DNA of 64,000 bases. Origin: JACKCR01 sp041390305. Lineage in GTDB: Bacteria; Eisenbacteria; RBG-16-71-46; CAIMUX01. Below the pieces are notes generated by a model that worked only from the letters and a program-made list of their open reading frames with translations, was not told the DNA's origin and ran no database searches. How positions within the stretch are numbered: position 1 is the stretch's first letter; every line of letters starts with the position of its first letter. Positions 34,409-42,897 of the stretch are shown piece after piece. The stretch is from positions 1 through 64,000 of the forward strand of contig JAWKQE010000028.1 in NCBI GenBank assembly GCA_041390305.1. The letters run 5' to 3'. The position numbers were made by a program, and so were the translations under genes.

Positions 34409-34774
34409 ATGAGCAACAAGTTCTGTGTTTCGATCACCGAGTGCAAGAAGGACGGGGACATGGCCACGGTCGGGTTCGTCGTCGCGAACGCCGCCCTCGG
34501 CAGTGAGAAGGAGACGATGGTCTTCCTGTCCGCCGACGGGGTCTGGTCCGCGGTCAAGGGCGAGTACGAGAAGATCGTCGAGGGCGAGCCGTTTGCGCCG
34601 CTCAAGGAGCTGGTCGACAAGTTCGTCGCGGGCGGTGGGAAGATCCTCGTCTGTGCTCCGTGCCTCAAGAAGCGTGGACTCGATGCATCGAACCTGATCG
34701 AAGGTGCAACTCCGGCCGGAGGGGCGGCGCTCGTCGAGTTCCTCGACGGCGGTACGCCCTGCATCTCGTATTGA
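34409..34774 (+). CDS. DsrE/DsrF-like family protein
   Basis: This 121-residue protein matches DsrE-like sulfur carriers: KFCVSITECKKDGDMATVGFVVANAALGSEKETMVFLSADGVW, then GGKILVCAPCLKKRGLD with the Cys of VCAPC at the conserved position, and GATPAGGAALVEFLDGG. DsrE/TusD proteins accept sulfur from TusA-like partners, and here such partners are encoded on both sides. The ATG at 34409 follows AAGGAG. Its product is cytoplasmic; substrate and direction of transfer are unknown. Confidence 0.82.
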   Translation: MSNKFCVSITECKKDGDMATVGFVVANAALGSEKETMVFLSADGVWSAVKGEYEKIVEGEPFAPLKELVDKFVAGGGKILVCAPCLKKRGLDASNLIEGATPAGGAALVEFLDGGTPCISY

Positions 34775-34909
34775 GTCGAAGAAGAAGCGGCTCGACTCGC
34801 GGCCCACGGAGATCCAGGTGAGAAGTGACCACGCTCGTCTGGGCCGGGAGGAGAGGGCGTACTTCTGGAGGATCTCCGCATGAGGGGAGTCTGACGAAGG
34901 GAGGAAGAG

Positions 34910-35677
34910 ATGGGAGAGTCGATCGATCTCGCGAACATCGACGTAGCTCGGGTCTTCGACGGGGGAGATCTGGACTGCGGTTCCGGGCTCGTGTTGCTCA
35001 TCCGGGAGAACATGCTCGAGGTGCCGGAAGGTTGTGTCCTCGAGATGCGCTCACGGGAATCCACCGTGGCCGACGACCTGCCGCCCTGGTGCAGGATGGT
35101 CGGTCACGACTTCCTCGGCTCGCTTCCACTCGAGACGTCGGGTCGCGGCGATGGAACCGTCCGCTACTTCGTGCGTCGCGGTAGCGGGGCGGCCGCAGCC
35201 GCCGAGGCCAAGGCGCTCGAGTCGGACAAGGAGAAGGCGCAAACGTACGAGTGGCGGCTGCGCGTGAGGTCGACGGGCCATCTCGAGAGCACGGCCTATT
35301 GCCGGAACTTCTCCTTCCAGGCCGGTCAGCCCGCGAGCTTCGAGGAGAAGGACGCGCATCCGTCTGCGGTCGAACTCCTGCTCGGTTCGCTGGGTGCCGC
35401 CCTCACCACCGGGTTCGCGTCCGAGGTGGCGCGGGCCGGGCTCGACGTCGACGACATCGAGCTGACCGTGAAGGGACGGCTCGGGAATCCGCTCGCGCAC
35501 CTGGGGCTCGGTGAGGGAGATCCCGGACTGGTTGCGGTGGAGGTGAAGTGCTTCGCTTCGACCATGGCGGACGAGTCCGCAGTGCGAGAGGCGTGGCAGC
35601 GTACCGTCGAGAGATCTCCTGTCGCGGTCACTCTGGGCCGGGCGACGGAGCTCACGCTCAAACTGGCGATCGTCTGA
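34910..35677 (+). CDS. TusA-like/OsmC-like fusion protein
   Basis: The 255-residue protein combines an N-terminal TusA-like domain (ARVFDGGDLDCGSGLVLLIRENM, residues about 12-90, one Cys in DCGSG) with a C-terminal OsmC-like domain (HPSAVELLLGSLGAALTTGFASEVARAGLDVDDIELTVKGRLG). The Cys of OsmC peroxidases near helix 1 of the second domain is not evident in LLGSLGAALTT, but VEVKCFAS provides one later. A TusA-OsmC fusion links sulfur transfer with thiol or persulfide chemistry. GGAGGAAGAG precedes ATG 34910. It probably belongs to one transcription unit with the two upstream genes. Confidence 0.78.
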   Translation: MGESIDLANIDVARVFDGGDLDCGSGLVLLIRENMLEVPEGCVLEMRSRESTVADDLPPWCRMVGHDFLGSLPLETSGRGDGTVRYFVRRGSGAAAAAEAKALESDKEKAQTYEWRLRVRSTGHLESTAYCRNFSFQAGQPASFEEKDAHPSAVELLLGSLGAALTTGFASEVARAGLDVDDIELTVKGRLGNPLAHLGLGEGDPGLVAVEVKCFASTMADESAVREAWQRTVERSPVAVTLGRATELTLKLAIV

Positions 35678-35747
35678 GAACGACGCATCCAGGTCGAAGG
35701 TGCCGCGGTTGCCGCCGAGTGCGCGCTGCGTCACGGAGGTCGAATCC

Positions 35748-36924
35748 ATGTTCGATGTCACACAGGTCGGCAGTTGGCCACGTTCCCGAGAGCTCCTCGT
35801 CGCGCTTCGCGATCATCAGAAGGGACGGATCACGAGAGAGGAGTTCGAGCGGATCGCGGACGTCGAGGTCGATCGCTGTGTGGACGCGCAGCTCGAGGTC
35901 GGCGCGGACATCATCGTCGATGGAGAGATGAGGCGGGACAGCTTCTACTCGTTCGTCACGAACAAGCTCGACGGCACGCAACTCATGTCGCTCGCCGAGA
36001 TGCTCGATACGGTCGAGGACAAGGCGAGCTTCGAGGAGATGCTCTCGACGCTCGACGTGCCCGCGTCCGCGATCAAGAACCCGACGTGTGTCGGCAAGCT
36101 CCAACGGAGAGAGCCGCTCGCCGTTCGCGAGTACGAGTACGTCCGCGCACGGACGGACAAGCCGGTCAAAGTGCCGCTTCCGGGGCCCTACCTCCTCACC
36201 CGGTCCATGTGGGTCGGACAGTTCTCGAAGGCGGGATACGGGGACAAGCTCGAAATGGGCGAGGACGTCGTCCGGATCATGCAGGATGAACTGTTCGAGC
36301 TCGCGGAAGCCGGATGTGACTTCGTCCAGTTCGACGAGCCGGTGCTGACCGAGATCGTGATGTCCGAGGAATGCGACCGTCGCACCTTCATGAGCGACCT
36401 TGGCTACCCGCCGGGATGCGGGTTCAGAACTCGAATACGCTGCCGACCTCCTCAATCAGATCGTCGACGGAGCCCGCGACCGCGTGACCCGCAAAGGTCT
36501 CGTCATGCCGCGGATCGGAATCCACGTCTGTCGGGGCAACTGGAGCCGCGATGAGAGCGTCCTCCTGACCGGGGACTACACGCCGCTCCTGCCCGCGTTC
36601 GAGAAGATGCACGTCGACCAGTTCGTGCTCGAGCACTCCACGCCGAGGGCCGGTGACGTCCAGATCGTGGCGCGGGCTCTGGCCGGTCGAGAGCTCGGCC
36701 TCGGGGTGGTGAACCCTCGGACGGAGACCGCCGAGTCGCCGGACGAGATCGTCCGCCGGGTCGAGGAACTGCTCGAGTTCCTGTCGCCCGACAGGATCTT
36801 CCTGAACCCCGATTGTGGGTTCGGGTGTTTCGCCAACCGGTGCGTCAACGATCACGAAACGGCCAAGGCGAAGACGGCCAGCATGGTCGAGGCGGCGCGA
36901 ATGCTGAGAGCGCGATACCAGTAG
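35748..36924 (+). CDS. MetE-like (cobalamin-independent) methionine synthase core, frameshifted
   Basis: The reading frame encodes a short UROD/MetE-type methyltransferase of about 390 residues. The first part (VTQVGSWPRSRELLVAL, DIIVDGEMRRDSFYSFV, GCDFVQFDEPVLTEIVM) runs to about 36402, where one extra base moves the sequence into the next frame (ATRRDAGSELEYAADLLNQIV). The zinc ligands HVC and the later NPDCGFG loop are in that second part, ending at 36924. It lacks the N-terminal half of full MetE, like archaeal and short bacterial homologs that may use methyl donors other than folate. ATG 35748 follows ACGGAGGT. Confidence 0.82.
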
Positions 36925-37074
36925 GTCGGAACTCCTTCGGGCTGGTGGAGCCGTTGCGGTCTGATCCGCACGGCCTCCACCGGTGCCAGGCTGTTTTGGC
37001 GCGGCGCCTGCGGTCGGCGTAGCTTGGTCCAGCGTGGCTTTGAAGCCGACTCGACCTGTGCGACAATCCCCTCC

Positions 37075-38757
37075 ATGGAGTTTCTACTGGAAGGGATGGT
37101 CGGTGGTCGCTACTACCGACGCACACTCGGGGCAGGTCGCTACGTCGTCGGACGCGCGGCCGAGAGTCAGGTTCATCTCGTCGACCGGTCCGTCTCCCGG
37201 GAACACGCCGTCCTCCATCTGACCGACAGCTCGTTCGTGGTCGAGGATCGAGGCAGCCGGAACGGGACGTTCGTCAACGATCAACGGATCGAAGGGACGC
37301 GCGAGGTCGGGATCCACGATCGGATCCGCTTCGGCGCGATCGAGCTCACCCTGCTGAGCCCTGAAGCGTCGATGCCGAGCGGAACGGGAATCGGAACTCC
37401 CAGGATCCGTACCGGCGATGACGACTCCGACCTGGCCAAGACCCACATCTCGCTCGACGACCTCCAGGTTCCGGCCACCGGGCAGGCCGCGCTCTTCCAG
37501 GCGATGACGGAAGCGGCCCCGCTGCTGGTCCAGCCGAAGCCGCTCGAGGAGATCTTCCAGGCGGTACTCGATCTCGTTGCGAAGGTGATTCCGTCGCGGC
37601 GCACGCTCATCCTCCTTCGCGACACGGAGGACGACTCCCTTCGGCTCGAAGCGTCTCGTCCGTCCGGGCGCGAGCAGGAGGAGCTCATGATGAGCCAGAA
37701 GATGCTCCGCACCGTGCTCGAGGATCGGAACGCCCTTCTCGTCACCGATGCCCAGGCCGACGAGCGGTTCCAGGCGCAGGAGAGCATCGTCGCGTTCGAC
37801 GTCCGTTCCGCCCTCGTAGCTCCTCTCTTCGACAACGAGCAGGTGATCGGACTGATCTACGCGGACCACGACGATCCGTTCGTCCGCTACGACCAGGACC
37901 AGCTCCGGGCCTTCACGCTCCTCGCGAACCTCATGGCGATCAAGATCACGCAGACGAAGCTCATCGAGGAGCAGCGGGAGAAGGAGCGCCTGGCCGAGGA
38001 GATGGCGACGGCGTCGCGGATCCAGATCGGGCTCCTCCCGAAGTCGACGCCGGACCTCCTCGAATACTCGCTCTTCGCGAAGCAGCGTTCCTGCTATGAG
38101 ACGGCAGGTGACCTCTACGACGTCGCCCTCCTGGGTGACGGGTCGCTCGTGCTCGTGGTCGGTGACGTGAGTGGCAAGGGGCTCGGTGCGGCGCTGCTCA
38201 TGTCGAACATCATGGCTGGGCTCCGCGTCCTCTACGAGGAATCGTCCGACCTCGCACGACTCGTGAGTCGACTGAACGACCAGCTCCACGGTTCCACCGA
38301 AGCGACCCGGTTCGCGACGCTGTTCGTAGGGAGGCTGGATCCCAGGACGCACCGGCTCACCTACGTGAGCGCGGGACACAATCCGCCGTTCCTCGTCCTC
38401 CCCGATGGTGAACATCGCGAACTCGCCGCGACGGGCATTCCCGTCGGCATGATGCCGGGCGTTCCGTACTCGACCGCCGAGGTCGAGATCCCCGAGAACG
38501 CGCTTCTCGCCGTCTTTACCGACGGGATCCCAGAGGCGTTTCTCGAAGGGGACGACGAGGAGAAGGTCTTCTACGACGAGGCCAGGATGCTGGAGTCGAT
38601 CAGGCGTCGGATCTCGGATCCCGTGGAGGCCATCGGGAAGGGGATCCTGGACGACCTGTTCGAGTTCCTCGGCGCGACAGAGCCGGGCGACGACATCACG
38701 CTTCTCCTCCTCGGTCGCTGGCGGAACCGGGATCCGGAGCGGACCCGACCCTCGTAG
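37075..38757 (+). CDS. FHA-GAF-PP2C (SpoIIE-type) phosphatase
   Basis: This 560-residue signalling protein has an FHA domain (residues about 20-85; GRAAESQVHLVDRSVSREHAVL, RGSRNGTFVN), a GAF domain (about 145-300) and a PP2C/SpoIIE phosphatase domain (about 315-550; YETAGDLYDVALLGDGSLVLVVGDVSGKGLGAAL and AGHNPPFLVLPDG with GDDITLLLLGR). FHA domains bind phosphothreonine, so it may read the output of Ser/Thr kinases such as those at 24465 and 29357 and act on a phosphorylated anti-sigma-like target. ATG 37075 has no clear ribosome site. It is monocistronic. Confidence 0.9.
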   Translation: MEFLLEGMVGGRYYRRTLGAGRYVVGRAAESQVHLVDRSVSREHAVLHLTDSSFVVEDRGSRNGTFVNDQRIEGTREVGIHDRIRFGAIELTLLSPEASMPSGTGIGTPRIRTGDDDSDLAKTHISLDDLQVPATGQAALFQAMTEAAPLLVQPKPLEEIFQAVLDLVAKVIPSRRTLILLRDTEDDSLRLEASRPSGREQEELMMSQKMLRTVLEDRNALLVTDAQADERFQAQESIVAFDVRSALVAPLFDNEQVIGLIYADHDDPFVRYDQDQLRAFTLLANLMAIKITQTKLIEEQREKERLAEEMATASRIQIGLLPKSTPDLLEYSLFAKQRSCYETAGDLYDVALLGDGSLVLVVGDVSGKGLGAALLMSNIMAGLRVLYEESSDLARLVSRLNDQLHGSTEATRFATLFVGRLDPRTHRLTYVSAGHNPPFLVLPDGEHRELAATGIPVGMMPGVPYSTAEVEIPENALLAVFTDGIPEAFLEGDDEEKVFYDEARMLESIRRRISDPVEAIGKGILDDLFEFLGATEPGDDITLLLLGRWRNRDPERTRPS

Positions 38758-38867
38758 CGCGACTGTCGCCTCGGTGCGCCCGCGTTGTGGGAGCGCACTC
38801 GAACGGGTCTCGTCCAAACCGGGAGTCGGAGGAGACCCAGCTCGAATCCTGCGGTTCGAGAAACGAA

Positions 38868-38893
38868 GACGGCCCCGCGATCGCGGAGCCGTC
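38868..38893. terminator. Bidirectional hairpin between convergent genes
   Basis: GACGGC-C-CCGCG pairs with CGCGG-A-GCCGTC in a 12-bp stem with one mismatch. It lies between the phosphatase (ends 38757, plus strand) and the peroxiredoxin (ends 38965, minus strand); on the minus strand a T-rich stretch (TCTTCGTTTC) follows, as expected of a terminator for the peroxiredoxin. Confidence 0.7.
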
Positions 38894-38964
38894 GAGTCGT
38901 GTGGGTCATCTCGAATGCGCCGGACGGAGCGTGGTGCCGTGTCGGCGCATCGAGGGAACGAAGC

Positions 38965-39576
38965 CTATCCGTTCAGCGCTTCGTGGACCTTTCCGACCAT
39001 CTCCGGCCCAGGGCGGAGCGTCTTGTCGCCCTCGTCCTTCCACTTGGAGGGACAGCCTTCGTCCTTCTTCCGGGAGAGGTAGATGTTGGCCTTGAACTTC
39101 CTCATGAGCTCGTCGATGTTCCGGCCCATGTTGTAGAAGTTGACCTCCGCGTTGAAGAGCGTGCCGTCGGGCGCGATGATGAACGATCCGCGGAGAGCGA
39201 GACCGGACCCCTCGTCGTACACGCCGAACAGCCGCGACACGCGACCGGTCGGGTCGGCGCCCATCAGATACTGGACGTTGGCCAGCTCCTTCTCGTCCCG
39301 CTTCCAAGCGAGGTGAGTGAACTCGGTGTCCGTCGACACCGTGATGAGCTGGGCTCCCATCCGCTCGAAGCGATCCTGCTGCTCTGCCAGAGCAGCGAAC
39401 TCGGTCGCTCACACGAAGGTGAAGTCGGCGGGGTAGAAGAACAGGATCGTCCACTTCCCGTTCGCGGTGAGGTTCTCGAGCGAGACCTTGGTGAAGTCGT
39501 GGCTCTTGGGGTCGTAGCAGGTGAGCTCGAAGTTCGGCACCTTGTTGCCGACCTTGACCTCGCGGATCTCAGTCAT
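38965..39576 (-). CDS. AhpC-type peroxiredoxin, predicted selenoprotein (UGA = Sec56)
   Basis: The 203-codon frame runs from ATG 39576 (GGAGG, five bases upstream) to TAG 38965, interrupted only by a TGA at 39409-39411. On both sides the protein is a complete 2-Cys peroxiredoxin of the AhpC type: FFYPADFTFV, then TGA, then ATEFAAL, with the resolving Cys at 175 (EGCPSKWKD). The TGA falls exactly where the peroxidatic Cys of FV-C-PTE normally stands, so it is very likely read as selenocysteine 56. A hairpin 12 nt after the TGA (39378-39396) fits a bacterial SECIS. It would reduce peroxides using AhpF- or thioredoxin-type partners. No sel genes are in the window. Confidence 0.88.
39378..39396 (-). 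promoter_or_regulatory. Candidate bacterial SECIS element
   Basis: In the mRNA, GCUGCUCU pairs perfectly with AGAGCAGC around GGC (or as a 7-bp stem with loop UGGCA), starting 12 nt after the UGA codon at 39409-39411. Bacterial SECIS hairpins lie directly downstream of the UGA, typically about 11 nt away, with Gs in the apical loop. There is no bulged U in the stem as in E. coli fdhF. The hairpin is inside the coding frame, as required. Confidence 0.68.
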
Positions 39577-39754
39577 CTCGTCCTCCGTCTGGAATCATCG
39601 TTCTCTGGGCCCGGGGCCGCGGCGAGCCCGACGCCGATAGCAAACGAGGATTCTGGCACAGGGGACGCCGTCCCAGAACCTGTGTTTGAACACGGGATTC
39701 CACGTACTCGTGACGGTAGCGACCGATGATGAGGAAGACGAGGCTCGCCCGGAC

Positions 39755-41890
39755 TCAACGTTCGAGCGTCACCTTCCGGACCGCGGAGCCGCTCGGCGAG
39801 TCCATGCGCAGGAAGTAGATCCCCGCCGGGACCGGGGCCTCGCCCAAGCCGGCTCCATCCCACGTGACGACGTGAGGTCCAAGGTCGAGTGGACCTCGGA
39901 GGAGCGTGCGAACCAGGCGACCCTGTACGTCGAAGACCATGAGGGAGATGGCCCCGGGCGTTGCGAGATCGAGGTGCACCTCCGTCTCCGTGTGGAACGG
40001 ATTCGGCGTGACCCGCGCGATCGTGGCGTCGGTGAGCGCGGAGGGGGACTCGCCGTCCCCCGGCGACGGGATTCCGGCTGGGTCCGGTGCGATCGTCGTG
40101 GCGTCGTCATCGAGCAGAAGTGCGAGAGCGCTCCGGCTCGCGGCGTACCCGCCCCACTGGTAGAACTCGTACTCCGCGCTCTCCCCGGGGGCCAGGACGC
40201 CGAGCGTCTTCTCGAAGAAGAGGTTCTCCATGTTGCCGCAGCTCCCGGACGGGAAGATCGGGTACTCGCCCGTGCTGTTTCCGAGGGCGGGTTGGCAGAG
40301 GAGATGGACGTAGTCCGGCATCGCAACCGCGGTCTCGTCGGGTGCGATCACTCCGATCGCGTAGTAGGACGCGTTGTCGAACGCGGCGAACCAACTGCCC
40401 GCGATGCCTGCCGGAGGGAAGCTGAGTTCTCCGCCGTAGTCGATCGGATCGTCCGGAAGGATACCGCGGTCCCCGATCTGTCGGTCGGACGCGCCGTAGA
40501 GCCACTGTTCCCGGCCCCAGACGAAGTCGAAGTCATGACTCTGCGTGTCGATGTTCTGCACCACGTAGCGATGCCGGAAGTAGTGTCGATCGGCATAGAA
40601 CTCCACGTCCCGTTCGACGTGGACCTTCTCGTCCAGGCCGTAGTTCCCGCCGGAGCGGAAGTGGAAGACCATCGAGTCGAGGTCTCCGGACACCGGCCAC
40701 GCGAGGGAGTCGTCCTGCCACTTGATGTTGCTCGGGTAGGTGCCGGTGCCGTCATTGACCGGTGTGTCGTCGAGGTGGACGGCGACGCGCTCCATACAGT
40801 CCACGGTGTGTGGATCTCCGGTGACGAGGTCGGTCACGTGGAGGTCGACGATGCATCCCGGACCATGCGGAGTGGTGAAGCTGGAACCGAGGATCGCCGT
40901 GTGGATATACCGGTTCCAGACGAGGTAGCCGTTCCGGAAGTTGCGGAGTCCGATGTCACCGGTCTGGTAACGGTCGACGTGAGTGGCCGCGAGATCACTC
41001 GGTGTATCGAACTCGATCGTGACGCGAGTCACACTCGATCCGGTGAGGTCACACTCGAAGGCGATGACGTTCCCTTCCGCCTGCACGTTCGCAACACCCG
41101 GGCCGGACACGATGAGTCCGGTGATTTCGTTGGCCTGAGGAAAGACCGGGATCCGGATCTGCGCGTTCGCGACGGAGGTGGATCGGATGAGGCCGAACTC
41201 GCGGATCTCGTGATGGAAGCCGCCTGAACCGTTGGGCGAGGCGAAGAAGGCCGTGTAGTCGTCGGACGCATCGGGGAGGCCGGACGTGGTGATGCCGGTC
41301 CAGCGACGCACGCTGTAGAGCGAGAAACTCGGTGTGTCGGACTGGCCGACGTCCGCGCCCCGGTACGCGGTGACGGTGGCGGTGTAGGTCCCCGTCGGAC
41401 GCGCTTCGCCCTCGCCCGCGCCGATGTCGAAGACGCCGGAGTAGATCCCGTCTCCAGGAACCGCGTCGTTGCCGGTGCCGTCATCGACGAGTCGGGCCCG
41501 CACGCGTGGGTTTGCCGCGGACACGACCACGACCGAGTCGCAGTCGGTGGCGAGATCGATCCCGTCTCTCACTTCGGCGGTGATTCGGGCGCTCCCGAAC
41601 CAGGAGTACGACGTGCGATCGAGGCCTGGGGTGACGGTGAGTGTCGCGCGTTCTGCCGGGATCCGGTCCAGGTCGAGGGTCGCGGGTGGGTCCGTGGGGT
41701 CGACGATGCCAAGGGGCAGATCGGCCGCCGTGTAGACGTCATACCCGTACGGCTCGGGGCTCTCCTTGTCCCAAGGGTTCCAGGTGGGTGGAGGATCCGC
41801 CGCGATGGCCGTGTGGAGAGAGCCGACGAGAATGCCGCCGGCGGCGATGCAGAGGGTGACGATCCTACCGAGAGAGGTGAGAGCGGGCAT
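39755..41890 (-). CDS. Secreted beta-rich protein with C-terminal sorting domain
   Basis: This 711-residue protein has a signal peptide (GRIVTLCIAAGGILVGSLHTAIAA) and large beta-sandwich regions. The first third (GSARITAEVRDGIDLATDCDSV, DDGTGNDAVPGDGIYSG) looks like an Ig-like bridge domain. The middle (WVRNGYLVWNRYI region near FRNGYLVWNRYIH, then HFRSGGNYGLDEKVHV) resembles carbohydrate- or peptide-handling beta domains, without a catalytic motif I can name. The end (RVTPNPFHTETEVHLDL, FDVQGRLVRTLLRGPLDLG, GIYFLRMDSPSGSAVRKVTLER) is a FlgD/Por-secretion type sorting domain. ATG 41890 is chosen because the signal peptide follows directly. Confidence 0.75.
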   Translation of the reverse strand: MPALTSLGRIVTLCIAAGGILVGSLHTAIAADPPPTWNPWDKESPEPYGYDVYTAADLPLGIVDPTDPPATLDLDRIPAERATLTVTPGLDRTSYSWFGSARITAEVRDGIDLATDCDSVVVVSAANPRVRARLVDDGTGNDAVPGDGIYSGVFDIGAGEGEARPTGTYTATVTAYRGADVGQSDTPSFSLYSVRRWTGITTSGLPDASDDYTAFFASPNGSGGFHHEIREFGLIRSTSVANAQIRIPVFPQANEITGLIVSGPGVANVQAEGNVIAFECDLTGSSVTRVTIEFDTPSDLAATHVDRYQTGDIGLRNFRNGYLVWNRYIHTAILGSSFTTPHGPGCIVDLHVTDLVTGDPHTVDCMERVAVHLDDTPVNDGTGTYPSNIKWQDDSLAWPVSGDLDSMVFHFRSGGNYGLDEKVHVERDVEFYADRHYFRHRYVVQNIDTQSHDFDFVWGREQWLYGASDRQIGDRGILPDDPIDYGGELSFPPAGIAGSWFAAFDNASYYAIGVIAPDETAVAMPDYVHLLCQPALGNSTGEYPIFPSGSCGNMENLFFEKTLGVLAPGESAEYEFYQWGGYAASRSALALLLDDDATTIAPDPAGIPSPGDGESPSALTDATIARVTPNPFHTETEVHLDLATPGAISLMVFDVQGRLVRTLLRGPLDLGPHVVTWDGAGLGEAPVPAGIYFLRMDSPSGSAVRKVTLER

Positions 41891-42897
41891 GTGCGGCTCC
41901 GTGTCGTGTCGTGCCTTGGGTGTCAGAGCGGTTTGCCGCGTGCCGCGCCGTTTCCATCGTCCTGTCCCGGTGGTGCGCCGTGGAAGCGCGCCCGGCAGGA
42001 AGTGGGGAGTGGCGGGCCGATCCCCGTTACATGGCGAGTTCGTACCGACAAGGGTAGCAGATCCGGCTGGAACAAGACGGCGTTGCCGTGGGAACCGTCG
42101 CGGCGTCTCCGGCCGGAACGAAGCGGCGTCTCCGTTGGGGCTGAACCGACGTCGACATCCGGGCAGAAGTCGTGTTCCCGGGCCGGGCCGAAGTGCGGCA
42201 TCTCCGGTCGGACTGAATAGGGTCAGCCGGGTGGATGCCACCCGGCTGATCCTCGGGTGCGGAGCAGCGGACGTTGCCGTGGCGCTACGTGGGTGTGCCG
42301 TTTCGATACGCCGCTCCGTCCACGCACGGGCACGCGTCCAGCGCGCGCGAAGGCGGAGCCGACCGGCGGCCTTCCAGCTCGGTGCCGAATGGACCGAGTG
42401 CGGCGATAGGAGGAGCGCCAGCAGCTGGATGAGGGTTCAAAGCCGCCGGCCGGAGTCCAACTCACATTTCGTCGTCGACGCCAGCGTCCGAGTCGATTCT
42501 CGATCCCAGCGCTGGTGGGCAGGAGTCTCGTCGACGATCCGAAGGCTACCCAGCAACGGCACCTCAGTCCAATCAGCACGGATCCCGTTCATCTGAGGCG
42601 GCACTTATACTTGCGCGGACTCTCGTTGGAACGTCGATGCCCGCCGCGTGCCGGAATCGCGTATGTGGACCGGGACGGGATCCCCGAGCCTGTATTAGGA
42701 GTCCTACTCCAGATCCGTCTGGCGACCCGTATGACACGCGTCGTGCATCAGGGATATCCCTCAGTGCAAGTAGGCGATCCCTCTCCCCTCTAAAGATGAC
42801 TCCGAAGCCTGACGACCACGGAACTGGTCCAGATAAGTTCCCCTTTGCTACGTCGACCGCAGTTCGGTTTGGCGTGGTCCGCGGAAGGAGCGAAGTC
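41891..42897. other. 1-kb intergenic region with degenerate repeats
   Basis: No gene is supported between the secreted protein and the PhnD-like gene. The left part contains the degenerate repeats at 42060-42221. From about 42580 the composition becomes less GC-rich (ACTTATACTTG at 42603-42613), as expected of a promoter for the binding protein gene. The open frames here are unlike known proteins. Confidence 0.4.
42060..42221. repeat. Degenerate 18-27 bp repeats, TCCGG-core
   Basis: About seven imperfect units beginning TCCGG or TCCG occur in a row (for example TCCGGCCGGAACGAAGC and TCCGTTGGGGCTGAACC), mostly followed by GAAC/GAA and a CGGCGTC-like stretch. Spacing varies from 18 to 27 bp. 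They share the CCGGAAC core with the repeat at 987-1068. Function is unknown; it is not a CRISPR because units and spacers are not constant. Confidence 0.45.

Noticed and set aside
38830..38865. GGTTCGAG/CTCGAATCC as a tRNA T-arm
   Set aside because: No acceptor, D or anticodon arm can be built around it.
38965..39411. Peroxiredoxin as a simple nonsense-mutated pseudogene
   Set aside because: The only stop lies exactly at the catalytic Cys position, the rest of the gene is intact and a SECIS-like hairpin follows; selenocysteine is the better explanation.
987..42221. Repeat arrays as CRISPR
   Set aside because: Units are degenerate, spacing is irregular and there are no unique spacers or cas genes.
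42601..42620. GGCACTTATACTTGC as a sigma-54 promoter before the PhnD-like gene
   Set aside because: GG and GC are separated by 11 instead of the required 10 bases.
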